Positions 17,997-28,000 of a stretch of 64,000 nucleotides of DNA are shown in pieces; positions within the stretch are counted from its first letter, which is position 1, and each line of letters opens with the position of its first letter. Location: assembly GCF_022430525.1 (NCBI RefSeq), contig NZ_CP092519.1, forward strand, positions 1,056,454 to 1,120,453, in the 5' to 3' direction. This stretch comes from Cetobacterium somerae. Its GTDB lineage: Bacteria > Fusobacteriota > Fusobacteriia > Fusobacteriales > Fusobacteriaceae. Below the pieces are notes generated by a model. That model did not search any database. It was not told the DNA's origin and saw only the letters and a program-made list of their open reading frames with translations. Both the position numbers and the translations under genes were made by a program.

Positions 17997-19550
17997 TTAT
18001 ACTAAAGGAAAAGCTCCTGGTCCTAGTGGTAATCCCAATATATACCAGATTGCAAGTAGCAGTGTCCATCCTATTAAAAATGCTAAAGAATACGGAACCA
18101 TTGTTGATACTAAAGTTCCCATACCTGCTTCGTCATCATATTTTTGAGCAAATGCCACTATCAATGGAAAAAATGGCATAAGTGGTGAAATTATATTAGT
18201 ACTTGAATCTCCTATTCTATAAGCCATTTGAGTTAATTCTGGAGAAAGACCAACCTTATAAAACATAGGAACAAAAATCGGAGCCATTAACGCCCATTTA
18301 GCTGTATCTACCGCCATAAATAAATTAATAATTGCAGTAAATATCACAAATGTAATTATTAGTGGCAATCCTACAAACCCAGTTTTTTCAAGTAATTCTG
18401 CTCCTTTCACCGAAATAATCGTCCCTAAGTTAGAGTATGTAAAAAATGCTACAAACTGACCTGCAAAAAATATCAAAACAAAAAATCCTGAAAGTCCTGA
18501 TATACTTTTAGTCATTAGATCTATTATATCTTTATCGCTTTTCAATTTCCCTGATCCTATTCCAAAAAATATTCCTGGAATTAAAAAGAACAGCATCATA
18601 AAGAAAATTATTCCACTCATAAATGGTGACTGCATTATTGACCCTGTTTGTGGGTTTCTTAAAATTGAATTTCGAGGTAAAACCATTGCTAAAACAACAA
18701 CTATGTAAATTAAAAATGAGATTAAAGCCCATCTAGTTCCTTTATGTTCTGCCTCTGTTATATCATTAGTATGTATAAATTTAGAATAATCATATTCTGG
18801 TAATCTTGGCTCAACTACTTTTTCTGTTATAAAACCACCTATAAAAGTTATTACTACAGTTGAAACAACAGAAAAATACCAATTTCCCGTTGGATGAACT
18901 ATGTAATTTGGATTAATCATAGCCATTGCTTGTGTAGAAATTCCTGCAAATACAGGGTCATTCGTTCCTAGCAATATATTGGCACTCCATCCTCCAGATA
19001 CTCCAGCAAATGTTGCTGCAAGTCCTGCAATTGGGTGTCTTTTGAAACTCATAAAAAGAACTGCACCTAATGGCACTAACACTACATAACCAGCTGAAGA
19101 AGCAATATTTGAAATTATTCCTAAAAATACTACAACATATGCTAAAGATTTACTATGTGTAGAATGCGCAGCTTTTCTAAGAAGAGTACTTAATAACCCT
19201 GTCCCTTCAGCAACACCAACTCCTAACATCACCGTAAAAACTGTTCCCAAAGCAAAAAATCCCGTAAAATTACTAACAATTTTTGGAATCATAGTTCTTA
19301 TTCCATTTACACTTAAAATATTTACTGCTTTTACCGTTGATTCAACCATCTTTTTCTGTTGTGCATCATAGATTTCATATGTTACTTGAACTCCAGATTG
19401 AGATGCGATCATAGAAATTAGTGCTACAATTATAGTCAAAATAAAGAAAATCGTAGCTGGATGTGGTAATGAATTTCCAACCTTTTCTATTCGATCTAAC
19501 CACTTCATCAAAAAATCTTTTTTCTGTTTATTAGCTTTAATACTTTTCAT
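17997..19550 (-). CDS. AbgT-family transporter
   Basis: A 517-residue inner-membrane transporter of the AbgT family (p-aminobenzoyl-glutamate or drug/antimetabolite transport). It begins with a basic segment then KVGNSLPHPATIFFILTIIVAL, a hallmark of the family, and has FTGFFALGTVFTVMLGVGVAEGTGLL, SSAGYVVLVPLGA and SSTNIISPLMPFFPLIVAF, the conserved reentrant hairpins that form the substrate site. The family is proton- or sodium-driven. Classical AbgT sits with AbgA/AbgB hydrolases; here the partner is an M24 peptidase instead, so the cargo may be a short peptide or acyl-amino acid. It is the first gene of the pair. Confidence 0.9.
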   Translation of the reverse strand: MKSIKANKQKKDFLMKWLDRIEKVGNSLPHPATIFFILTIIVALISMIASQSGVQVTYEIYDAQQKKMVESTVKAVNILSVNGIRTMIPKIVSNFTGFFALGTVFTVMLGVGVAEGTGLLSTLLRKAAHSTHSKSLAYVVVFLGIISNIASSAGYVVLVPLGAVLFMSFKRHPIAGLAATFAGVSGGWSANILLGTNDPVFAGISTQAMAMINPNYIVHPTGNWYFSVVSTVVITFIGGFITEKVVEPRLPEYDYSKFIHTNDITEAEHKGTRWALISFLIYIVVVLAMVLPRNSILRNPQTGSIMQSPFMSGIIFFMMLFFLIPGIFFGIGSGKLKSDKDIIDLMTKSISGLSGFFVLIFFAGQFVAFFTYSNLGTIISVKGAELLEKTGFVGLPLIITFVIFTAIINLFMAVDTAKWALMAPIFVPMFYKVGLSPELTQMAYRIGDSSTNIISPLMPFFPLIVAFAQKYDDEAGMGTLVSTMVPYSLAFLIGWTLLLAIWYILGLPLGPGAFPLV

Positions 19551-19692
19551 TTTGTCCCCCTTTATTGTAAATTTGCACTTAATTATAACATTTATTGTTT
19601 TTTTGTAAAGATATAAGTAAAAAGAAGATAATATAAAATAATTTACAAATATTTAAAAAAATGATATTATGAATTCAATAAATAAAATAAAT

Positions 19693-19850
19693 TTTTCTCA
19701 TATATATTCGTAATATGGACGAACGTTTCTACGACTTACCGTAAATAGGTCACTATGAGGAAAGACAAATATATCATTTGAAATACCTTTTTTTGTATTT
19801 TCATTTAATTTATTCTAGTCTTTTCTCTAAATAGAGAAAAGACTTTTTTA
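19693..19850 (+). promoter_or_regulatory. Guanine-class purine riboswitch with terminator, controlling ade and the NCS2 permease
   Basis: Aptamer: P1 TTTTCTCATA (19693-19702) with TATGAGGAAA (19754-19763); P2 TTCGT/ACGAA with loop AATATGG (19712-19718); J2/3 GTTTCTAC; P3 GACTTA/TAGGTC with loop CCGTAAA (19739-19745). The two loops are those of the purine riboswitch, which kiss. The J3/1 base that pairs with the ligand is C (19753), the guanine/hypoxanthine class rather than the adenine class (U). Expression platform: terminator stem AGTCTTTTCTCT (19817-19828) with AGAGAAAAGACT (19833-19844) and a T run. GAGGAAAGAC (19757-19766) can pair with GTCTTTTCTC (19818-19827) as antiterminator, so ligand binding should switch the genes off. 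Confidence 0.93.
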
Positions 19851-19868
19851 TTTTTAAAGGAGGATTTT

Positions 19869-21632
19869 ATGAATTTACAAAAAAGAAAAGAACTAGTTGA
19901 AGTTGCTTTAGGAAAAAGAGAAGCTGATATGGTTCTAAAAAATGGAAGTTTAGTAAATGTTTTTTCAGGAGAGATATATAAAGCTAACATATATATTTAC
20001 GATAAATACATTGCTAATGTTGTCGAGTGTAACTTAGACACTATTACTTTAGGAAAAAATATAATTGATATTGATGGAAAATTTGTATCTCCTGGTTTTA
20101 TTGATTCTCACGTTCATGTTGAAAGTAGTCATTTGACACCAGTAAACTTTGCAAGAGCAATTTTACCAAAAGGAACAACAACTATAATTGCTGATCCTCA
20201 TGAAATTGCAAATGTATTAGGTATCGATGGTGTTACATATATGATTGAAAATTCAAAAGATGTACCTATGAATCAATATTATCTAATTCCATCATGTGTT
20301 CCTTCTGTTGTTGGTCTTGAAAATGCTGGAGCTGAATTTGATGATATTGAAATAGAAAAAATGTTAGATTTACCTAGAATTTTAGGTCTTGGCGAAGTTA
20401 TGGATTTTGTGGGAGTTATTAATCAAAGTGATAGAATGACTAAAATAGTTGAAACAGCAATCAAAAAAGGGATGTTCATTCAAGGTCATGCTCCTGAATT
20501 AATTGGAAACGAACTATCTGCATATATTTGTGGCGGTCCAATATCGTGTCATGAAACTAGAGATGGACGCCAAGCTCCAGATAAAATAAGAAAAGGTATG
20601 TATATTGATGCTAGAGAAAGTTCTATCTCTAAAAATATAAGTTCAATAGTTGAAAATATTAAACATATGAAATCACCTAGAAATTTAACTCTTTGTACAG
20701 ATGATAGAGAACCAAGAGATATTTTGGAAGTTGGACACATTAATGATTGTGTTAGAGTTGCTGTAAAAGCTGGACTAGACCCTATCGAAGCTATCAGAGC
20801 TACAACTTTAAATACTGCTCAAGAGTATAAATTAGATAAAATAGGTGCAATCGCACCTGGTTACTTTGCTGATATAGTCGTTTTAGATAATTTAGTGGAT
20901 TTTAACGTTTTAAAAACTTTTTGGCAAGGAAAATTAATTGCAGAAAATGATAGCTTAGTTGTTGAGATAAACTCTCCAAAATTAGATATTGAATATTTAA
21001 ATTCAGTTTATGTTGGCGAATTAAGCGAAGGTGATTTTAAAATAAAATCTCCTATCCAAAATGGAGAGGTTGAAATTGAAGTTTTATCATATCTTACTAA
21101 AGAAAGGTCTATAACAGATAGAAAAACTATGTTAGTTAAAGCAAAAGATGGTTTTATTGATATCTCTGAAAACTCAAATTTAAATTTTGTTGCTATTGTT
21201 AATAGACATAATTTAAATAATAATATAGCTTTAGCAGTTGTTGAAAATTTCTATTTAAAAGAAGGAGGCGTTGGAACAACATACTCTCACGATAGTCATA
21301 ATTTAACAATTGTATTTAACAAACCAAATGAAGCTCTGGCTATTACTAAAAGAATAAAAGAGCTTGGTGGTGGAATTGTAACTTCTGAAAATGGAGAGAT
21401 TACTGGAATTTTACCTTTTCCAATTGCTGGAATGCTCTCAGATCAGCCTGCTGAAATTTTAGCAAAAGAGATTAGTCATATGAATACGATTCTTAGAAAA
21501 ATGGGAATTGAAAGTGCATCTCCAATAACAAGACCTAGCACATTAACTCTAATAGTAATTCCAAATGCTAAAATGAGTGATCTAGGACTTATTGATGTTA
21601 AAGAACAAAAAGTTATAAATCTATTTAAATAA
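19869..21632 (+). CDS. ade: Adenine deaminase
   Basis: Converts adenine to hypoxanthine and ammonia, a purine salvage step. 587 residues, the typical length of the AdeC (COG1001) amidohydrolase. Metal ligands appear in DSHVHVESSHLTPVNFARA (His-x-His) near residue 81, IIADPHEIANVLG, GHAPEL, and CTDDREPRDI. The C-terminal domain with GGVGTTYSHDSHNLTIV and GGGIVTSENGEITGILPFPIAGM is diagnostic of the family. ATG at 19869 follows AAAGGAGG. It lies directly behind the purine riboswitch and 11 bp before the permease, so adenine uptake and deamination are regulated together by the product-type base. Confidence 0.95.
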   Translation: MNLQKRKELVEVALGKREADMVLKNGSLVNVFSGEIYKANIYIYDKYIANVVECNLDTITLGKNIIDIDGKFVSPGFIDSHVHVESSHLTPVNFARAILPKGTTTIIADPHEIANVLGIDGVTYMIENSKDVPMNQYYLIPSCVPSVVGLENAGAEFDDIEIEKMLDLPRILGLGEVMDFVGVINQSDRMTKIVETAIKKGMFIQGHAPELIGNELSAYICGGPISCHETRDGRQAPDKIRKGMYIDARESSISKNISSIVENIKHMKSPRNLTLCTDDREPRDILEVGHINDCVRVAVKAGLDPIEAIRATTLNTAQEYKLDKIGAIAPGYFADIVVLDNLVDFNVLKTFWQGKLIAENDSLVVEINSPKLDIEYLNSVYVGELSEGDFKIKSPIQNGEVEIEVLSYLTKERSITDRKTMLVKAKDGFIDISENSNLNFVAIVNRHNLNNNIALAVVENFYLKEGGVGTTYSHDSHNLTIVFNKPNEALAITKRIKELGGGIVTSENGEITGILPFPIAGMLSDQPAEILAKEISHMNTILRKMGIESASPITRPSTLTLIVIPNAKMSDLGLIDVKEQKVINLFK

Positions 21633-21643
21633 AAGGAGATACA

Positions 21644-22966
21644 ATGCAACAAATAAAAATTGAACAAAAAAATAAAAATTTATTTGAAAAACTTTTTAAA
21701 CTATCAGAAAATAATACAGATATAAAAACAGAAATAACTGCCGGAACTACAACTTTTATGACAATGGCATATGCTTTAATTGTTCACCCACTTATTATGA
21801 GTGCTTCTGGAATGCCCATTGGTGCAATGACAGTTGTAACAGCTTTAACTGCTGGAATATTTTCAATATTTATGGGAATTTACACTAATCTTCCTTTTGC
21901 TCTAGGCCCTGCTATGGGAAGCAACGCATTCTTTGCTTATACTCTTGTTGCTTCAGGTTTAACAACATGGCAAGAGGGGTTAGGTTTAGTATTTGTTTCT
22001 GGTGTAATCTTTTTAATAATGTCTTTCTTTGGTTTTAGAGAGATCGTCGTTAAGCTTCTTCCTAAAAATTTAAAAATAGGAATTGGAGCTGTTGTAGGAA
22101 TATTTTTAATTCAATTGGGATTTGGCTCAGCAAAACTAATGGATCTTTCAAAAGGTAAAATCGCCATTGGAAACTTAAAATCTCCTGAAACAATTTTAGC
22201 TATAGTAGGTTTATTTATAATTGCCGCTTTAATTGTTAGAAAAGTTAAAGGAGCTATACTAATTGGAATTTTGTTAGTTACTATACTTGGAATTCCTTTA
22301 GGAATAACTAAAATTCCAACATCGCTGATGTCTTTACCTCCATCAATAGCTGATGTTTCATTTAAACTAGATTTTTCAAAAGTTTTAAGTATAAAGTTCT
22401 TACCTATAATGTTTGTTTTCTTTGTTGGAGACTTCTTTTCAACTTTAGGAACACTATTAGGTGTTTCAGAGAAAGCTGGACTATTAGATAAAGATGGAAA
22501 TCTACCAAATATTCAAAAACCATTTTTAGTTGATGCTATTGCCACAATTGCTGGTGCTGTTTTGGGTACAACCGTTGTTACAACTTATGTTGAATCTGCA
22601 TCCGGAGTTGCCGAAGGTGGAAGAACTGGATTAACTTCTGTAACTACAGGATTAATTTTTTTAACAGCTCTATTTTTTACTCCAATTGCTTTAATGATTC
22701 CTGCCATTGCTACAGCACCGGTACTTATTATAATTGGAATAATGATGCTTGAATCTTTAAAAGGAATTGAATATGGAGATTTTTCAGAATCATTTCCAGT
22801 GTTTTTTATGATAGCTACAACTGCCTACACAAGCAGTATTTCAAATGGAGTTGGTGTTGGGATTATAGCTTATGTATTTTTAAGAGTTTTAATTGGAAAA
22901 GCAAGGGAAATTCATATTGGACTATATATTCTTAGCGCTATTATGATATATTACTTTATAAGATAG
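21644..22966 (+). CDS. NCS2-family purine permease (AzgA-like)
   Basis: A 440-residue inner-membrane nucleobase transporter of the nucleobase-cation-symport-2 superfamily, AzgA branch (adenine, guanine, hypoxanthine). Signature segments are ITAGTTTFMTMAYALIVHP near the start, LPFALGPAMGSNAFFAYT (the conserved GPAMGxNA helix), GDFFSTLGTLLGVSEKAG, and TTYVESASGVAEGGRTGLTS, which includes the AzgA substrate motif. About 12-14 helices. It shares the riboswitch-controlled transcript with ade and ends at a strong terminator. Which purine is preferred cannot be told; adenine is likeliest given its partner. Confidence 0.92.
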   Translation: MQQIKIEQKNKNLFEKLFKLSENNTDIKTEITAGTTTFMTMAYALIVHPLIMSASGMPIGAMTVVTALTAGIFSIFMGIYTNLPFALGPAMGSNAFFAYTLVASGLTTWQEGLGLVFVSGVIFLIMSFFGFREIVVKLLPKNLKIGIGAVVGIFLIQLGFGSAKLMDLSKGKIAIGNLKSPETILAIVGLFIIAALIVRKVKGAILIGILLVTILGIPLGITKIPTSLMSLPPSIADVSFKLDFSKVLSIKFLPIMFVFFVGDFFSTLGTLLGVSEKAGLLDKDGNLPNIQKPFLVDAIATIAGAVLGTTVVTTYVESASGVAEGGRTGLTSVTTGLIFLTALFFTPIALMIPAIATAPVLIIIGIMMLESLKGIEYGDFSESFPVFFMIATTAYTSSISNGVGVGIIAYVFLRVLIGKAREIHIGLYILSAIMIYYFIR

Positions 22967-22972
22967 TTTTTC

Positions 22973-23008
22973 ATAGGAATAGGATATTTGCATCCTATTC
23001 CTATTTTT
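22973..23008 (+). terminator. Terminator of the ade-permease operon
   Basis: Perfect 13-bp stem ATAGGAATAGGAT (22973-22985) with ATCCTATTCCTAT (22992-23004), loop of 6, then TTTTT. Confidence 0.9.
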
Positions 23009-23249
23009 AATTACTTTTATAAATTTAAGACCATATTTAAAACATTTTATTAAAAAAATATATACAAATACCTACTTTTTCATTTTTTTGGACAAAAGTC
23101 AATTTTTTTGACTCTCTAATTTTAAATTTAAAACGTTCGTTTGAATTTGTCCTTATAAAGATAGAATTACACCTATAAATTAATTTAAAGTATTTAAAAC
23201 CACCTAAAATACCTTCCAAATATTTGTGTTATACTTTTTCAATTTTACT
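23009..23249. other. Non-coding spacer upstream of zupT
   Basis: About 240 bp of A/T-rich DNA with no gene I can support. The minus-strand 60-codon frame inside (23037-23219) has no ribosome site and no recognisable protein character. The only clear element is the zupT promoter at its right edge. Confidence 0.5.
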
Positions 23250-23278
23250 TTGACTTTCAAATATTTAAATGATATAAT
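23250..23278 (+). promoter_or_regulatory. zupT promoter
   Basis: TTGACT (23250-23255), 17 bp, consensus TATAAT (23273-23278), 33 bp upstream of the TTG start. Confidence 0.8.
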
Positions 23279-23311
23279 TAATTAGAAATATTTATAGAAA
23301 GGGGAATTCAC

Positions 23312-24112
23312 TTGAATAATATCTTATTTGCATTTCTTTTGACATTAGGCGCTGGGTTGTGCACTGGAATTGGAAGTTTTATTGCATTTTTTTCAAAAAG
23401 AACAAATGTAAAATTTTTATCAGTAACACTTGGTTTTTCTGCAGGTGTTATGATTTACGTTTCATTCGTAGAGATTTTTCCTACAGCACAAGAATCTCTT
23501 ATTAGTTTTGCAGGAGAGAAAAATGGAACAATTTTTACTGTATTAGCTTTTTTCGGAGGGATGCTTTTAATAGCTTTAATCGATAAATTAATCCCAAGCT
23601 ATGAAAATCCACACGAAGTAAAAAATATTGAAGATATTAATGATAAAACATTAGAAAAAAATAGAAGTTTGCATAGAATGGGTATTTTTTCAGCACTAGC
23701 TATTGCTATCCATAACTTTCCAGAAGGTTTAGCTACTTTTATGAGTGCAATTGATAATCCAACTTTAGGAGTATCTATTGCCATTGCAATAGCATTACAT
23801 AACATCCCAGAGGGAATAGCTATTTCAGTTCCTATTTATTTTTCTACTGGGAATAAAAAAAAGGCTCTCATCTATTCCTTCTTATCAGGAATATCAGAAC
23901 CTCTTGGAGCAGTCGTTGGCTATTTAATACTATTACCTTTTATGAATGATTTAATTTTTGGTATAATTTTTGCTGGAGTAGCTGGTATTATGGTTTTCAT
24001 CTCATTAGATGAACTACTTCCCGCTGCTGAAAATTACGGCGAACACCATTTAGCCATATATGGATTAATTAGCGGAATGATTGTTATGGCAACTAGTTTA
24101 TTAATATTTTAA
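23312..24112 (+). CDS. zupT: ZIP-family zinc/divalent metal importer ZupT
   Basis: Imports zinc, and often iron, manganese or cobalt, across the inner membrane. 266 residues, about eight helices, normal for ZupT. The paired metal-binding motifs are HNFPEGLATF near residue 133 and HNIPEGIAIS near residue 163, followed by SGISEPLGAVVGYL and SLDELLPAAENYGEHH. The start is TTG at 23312, placed 7 bases after AGAAAGGGG; no in-frame ATG lies nearby. The gene has its own strong promoter and ends in a long imperfect hairpin, so it is monocistronic. No Zur-type operator was recognised. Confidence 0.93.
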   Translation: MNNILFAFLLTLGAGLCTGIGSFIAFFSKRTNVKFLSVTLGFSAGVMIYVSFVEIFPTAQESLISFAGEKNGTIFTVLAFFGGMLLIALIDKLIPSYENPHEVKNIEDINDKTLEKNRSLHRMGIFSALAIAIHNFPEGLATFMSAIDNPTLGVSIAIAIALHNIPEGIAISVPIYFSTGNKKKALIYSFLSGISEPLGAVVGYLILLPFMNDLIFGIIFAGVAGIMVFISLDELLPAAENYGEHHLAIYGLISGMIVMATSLLIF

Positions 24113-24120
24113 TAATTTTA

Positions 24121-24180
24121 AAATTTAGGGAGCTCAAACTTATTTAGATATAAGATTTAAGCTGCCTAAATTTTATTTTA
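24121..24180 (+). terminator. Imperfect hairpin after zupT
   Basis: AAATTTAGG-GAGCT at the left pairs with AGC-TGCCTAAATTT at the right across a long A/T-rich middle that also partly pairs, then TTATTTTAT. Confidence 0.6.
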
Positions 24181-24184
24181 TAAA

Positions 24185-24427
24185 CTAATTATCAGATTTA
24201 TGTAACCAATCAACCTCGTAAACATCTACTTTAGAAAAAGAGGTACTCCAATTACCCAAATCATCCATTTTATTAATTAAATCTTCTTTTAAAAACTCCT
24301 CTTCTAACTCTATTTTTGCCATTTCTAAAGAAAACTTTTTTATACTTTCTAAATTTTCACTTAACTTAAATTCGCAACCAAATTCATTTGTCTTTAAATC
24401 TTGCCATACAAAAATTGCTAAATACAT
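24185..24427 (-). CDS. Hypothetical small acidic protein
   Basis: An 80-codon frame between zupT and the HMA-like gene. The product is rich in Glu, Asp, Lys and Leu, soluble, with a likely amphipathic helix in LSENLESIKKFSLEMAKIELEEEFLKED. It has no known motif and no cysteine pattern. The nearest purine-rich site (GGAGAAA) is about 17 bases from the ATG, further than usual, and stops in all near upstream codons fix the start. I do not recognise it. Codon use looks like a real gene, but the weak ribosome site keeps confidence moderate. Confidence 0.5.
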   Translation of the reverse strand: MYLAIFVWQDLKTNEFGCEFKLSENLESIKKFSLEMAKIELEEEFLKEDLINKMDDLGNWSTSFSKVDVYEVDWLHKSDN

Positions 24428-24718
24428 TTAAATTCGTTACTATTTCTCCACAAAAATCTATAATTATAGATTTAATTATTTATTTACAGAATATCTCTGC
24501 AAACGAGTCTTTTTATAATTTTTAGACTCTTTTAGTAACGATTCACCTCCATTTCTTTATAAATTTTATTCATTTATATAATTCTTGTTATTGCTATTCT
24601 AAATCTTTTATGCAATTCCTTTATAAAATTTTATTATAATTTTTTAAAGGAGACATCTATCTTAATTTGAACAATAAATTTGAAATGTAATTTTATTTAA
24701 AACCTAAGGAGGTTCATC
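24428..24718. other. Spacer between the 80-aa gene and the HMA-like gene
   Basis: Non-coding. It holds a small hairpin GAGTCT (24505-24510)/AGACTC (24524-24529) with an A/T loop, and two inverted copies of a short CGTTACT/AGTAACG word. No promoter could be set with confidence. Confidence 0.4.
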
Positions 24719-24937
24719 ATGATGAAAAAAAATATCGTTATTAAAAATTTCAAAAGTAGAGAAGAAGCCGAAAATGTAAAAACTGTTTTTGAAGGAATTA
24801 AAGGAGTGGTTTCTGTATCAATTGATTATCCTGCAAGAATTGTAACGTTAAAAACTTCTGAAGATTTTTCTGATCCAAAGATAAGAAGCCTTTTTAAAGA
24901 AAATAAATTCGAGTTTGAAATTGAAAAAATAGACTAA
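24719..24937 (+). CDS. HMA-fold small protein lacking the metal-binding cysteines
   Basis: A 72-residue protein (71 if the second ATG is used). The pattern IVIKNFKSREEAENVKTVFEGIKGVVSVSIDYPARIVTLKTSEDFSDPKI gives beta-alpha-beta-beta-alpha-beta with GV.SV.ID...... V.......S, the heavy-metal-associated (copper chaperone) fold. The CxxC that binds metal in that family is absent: there is no cysteine at all. So it is either a ferredoxin-like fold with another ligand or a regulatory domain. Strong AAGGAGG site. It has its own terminator (24949-24990) and sits just upstream of the giant gene, from which it is transcriptionally separated. Confidence 0.7.
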   Translation: MMKKNIVIKNFKSREEAENVKTVFEGIKGVVSVSIDYPARIVTLKTSEDFSDPKIRSLFKENKFEFEIEKID

Positions 24938-24948
24938 CCACAATTAAA

Positions 24949-24990
24949 AATCCAAGGTAAATATATCCTATAATTATCTTGGATTTTTTT
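24949..24990 (+). terminator. Terminator after the HMA-like gene
   Basis: 12-bp stem AATCCAAGGTAA (24949-24960) with TTATCTTGGATT (24974-24985), one G-T wobble, followed by T7. Confidence 0.85.
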
Positions 24991-25039
24991 ATTAAACATT
25001 TATCATGCAATTTATAAAGAAAAACTAGGAGGGTATTAA

Positions 25040-28000
25040 ATGAGGAAAAGGGGATTATTTTTTCTTATTTTTTTTATTTTGCTATCTAAAATAATGTTAG
25101 CAATAGACTTTAATTTAACAAGAATATCACCACAAGGGGAATACGACAATGGAGATGGTGTTGAGTATCAACTTACGTTAACCAACAACACCGCTACAGG
25201 TATTGGTGGTACACTTTCATTTCCATTAGCGAATTTAACTTCTACCTTAGATGGTGGAGGGGAAGGAATAATTTTTAACAATCTTCAAAACAGTTCCAAA
25301 ACAAACGGTAAATATACTTATCCTGGAAGCTTTTCATTTACCGGAAATTTAGAAGCAACTGGAATATTTATCGATGCTGGTGGAAGTATTACATATACAG
25401 TTAAAGGAACGATAAATCCAAATATAAATGGAACAATAGATGCTATAGCCAATTTTGTAAGTACTTCAGGAGAAAAAATTACTCAGGAAAACACTATGAC
25501 TAGAGTTTTTTACGATTTAGAAGTAAATAAAATTCCAACACTCCCTTATTATGAAAAAGGAGGAACTGTAAGCTATAATATTCTTGTTGAAAATATAGGT
25601 AAAGCTCCTATTAAAAGCATTGATATAGAAGATATATTAGATAACTCTGCTTTCGTTAGCTCTAGTATTTCAGCTACTTCTACTGGAATAGGTACAAATC
25701 CAGGAATATATTCTCCAACTGGAAACTTAATGGCTAAAGGTGCATATATAGCAGTTGGTGGAAATATTACATACACAATTACTGGACAACTAAATGACAG
25801 TTTTATTGGTACTCTTAACAACAGTGTTTCTCTCACTTCTAGAAAAAAAACACAAACTGTTGATGCTAACCCAATTAATTTAGCTAAATACAGCTATACT
25901 TTTAAAAAAACAACTTTAAATCCAGATAAACAATATAGTCCAAATGGAGCTGTAGCGTACAGACTCTTAATCACAAATACAAGTAAAGATATACCTATAA
26001 CAAATATGAGTTTATCAGATTATTTTTCTCAAATTTACTCAGTTGATGCAAATGGAAATCAAGTATTAGCATTTGATACAACTAGAATAACTGTTATCCC
26101 ATCTACAGGAACTAACTCTAGCTCTGCCGGAAATATTTCATCTAATACAGATTTGAATATAAAAAATATATCAATTGCCCCTGGAGATTATGTAAGTTAC
26201 ACTGTTAGAACATTTGTTAATCCAAATGTAGTTGGTGAGATTAAAAATACAGCTACAATTTCAGATAGAAATGGAAATACTCTTACCTCAGAAGATAGTG
26301 GCTTAATATCTAAACCTGCAAATATAGAGATTTCAAAGACACCTTTAAGCAATGATGTTTACACTCCTGGTGCACCTATAAAATATTTAATCACTATTAA
26401 AAATACAGGTCAAGGTATTGGATACAATCTAAATGTAATCGATAATATTACAAACATTAAATCTTCACTTGCAAATTCGAGTGGAGTATCCTCTCAAGAT
26501 ATCGAAGGGAATCCTGTATCTACATGGAATATCATTGCTAGTTTAGGAACTGAATCAACAAATAGCACCTCTAATCTTCTACAAAATGGAGGATTTTTAA
26601 ATAATGTTAATTTAAATGATCAAAATGTAATTCTTTATCCAGGAGAAGAGATTAATTACACTGTAACAATTATTACTAAAGATACATCAATTGGAACAAT
26701 ATCTAATACTGCTGAGATAAATGGTCAGACATCTACAGCTATTTATAATCCTGCTGAAGTAATTACTACAGGCAACGAATCCATAACAATTGTAAAAACT
26801 CCAAATCAAAGTGAATATACTCCTGGAGGAACAATTAGTTATAATATTATTGTTAGAAATTTAGATACTAAATTTGCTAATAACATCAATATAACCGACA
26901 GCCTTTCTAAAATAACTGCATTAAATACAAATGGTGAAAATTCAGCTGTTGTTAAAAGTTGGAGTTTAAACTTTATATCTAAAACAGGTAATGGAACAAC
27001 TCAAGGAGAATTTAATTATGGAGTTGAAAATCCAGGAACACAAGATTTAAATATAGTAGCTGATTTAGGTCCTAATGGAGAAGTTATTTATAAATTAATT
27101 ATTAAAGTTAATCCAGATATTGTGGGAAAAATTTATGATGATAATCCATCTGGAAATGTTGTTGAAAATGGAAATGGAATATCTATGTCTCCGTATAAAT
27201 TAGAATTACAAAAAGAAGTAAATGAGACAGAATATACTCCTGGGCAAAATGTAATTTATACGGTTACAATAAGCAATACTGGTAATGGAACAGCGGTAAA
27301 TATACCTGTTCAAGATATATTTTCAGATATTAAAACCACTCTTGTAACAGGAGTTCAAGGTCAAGCATACACAAAAACAGTCGTAACTGGAGTTATTTAT
27401 GATTCTAAGGGCAATATAGTTACATCTGGTCCAGATAAAACAGGATTAGTTAATGAATTAATAGATAAAGATTTAAATGTAAAAGCTATAATCTCTCCAG
27501 GAAATAGTATTGTTTATACTATCATAGCAACAATTAATCCTCTAGCAGATCAAAGAATCATAAATACTGCTTTAGTTGATGGAGAGCTAACAAGTGATCG
27601 AGGTATTGTTACAAGAACAACGAATGTGAGTATAAAGAAAAGTGTAAATAAAAACTCTTATCCAAATAACTTAGATTCTAATGGAAATATAATCAGCGAA
27701 GAAAATGAAACTATTATTTATACAATTGAAGTCGAAAACTCATCTGCTAGTGGAATAGCTATGAATGTTCCTGTTCAAGATAGCATTTCTACAATAGAAG
27801 CTGAACTTCTATCTGGTAATCAAGCTTTAGTTTTTCAACCAGGTTGGAAAATAGATACGCAATTAATTGGAGAAGGAACTTCTATTTCAGGAGATTTAGT
27901 TGAAGATGGAAAAGATATAAATACCAGAGTTAATATAGCTCCTGGAGGAAAAGTAGTCTTTACAATAACAGGAAATATTAATAATAATGGAACTCAAATT

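Noticed and set aside
19705-19760. Adenine-class riboswitch assignment based on the downstream gene
   Set aside because: The ligand-pairing base is C, not U.
23037-23219. 60-codon minus-strand frame upstream of zupT
   Set aside because: No ribosome site, unnatural composition, and it lies in promoter DNA.
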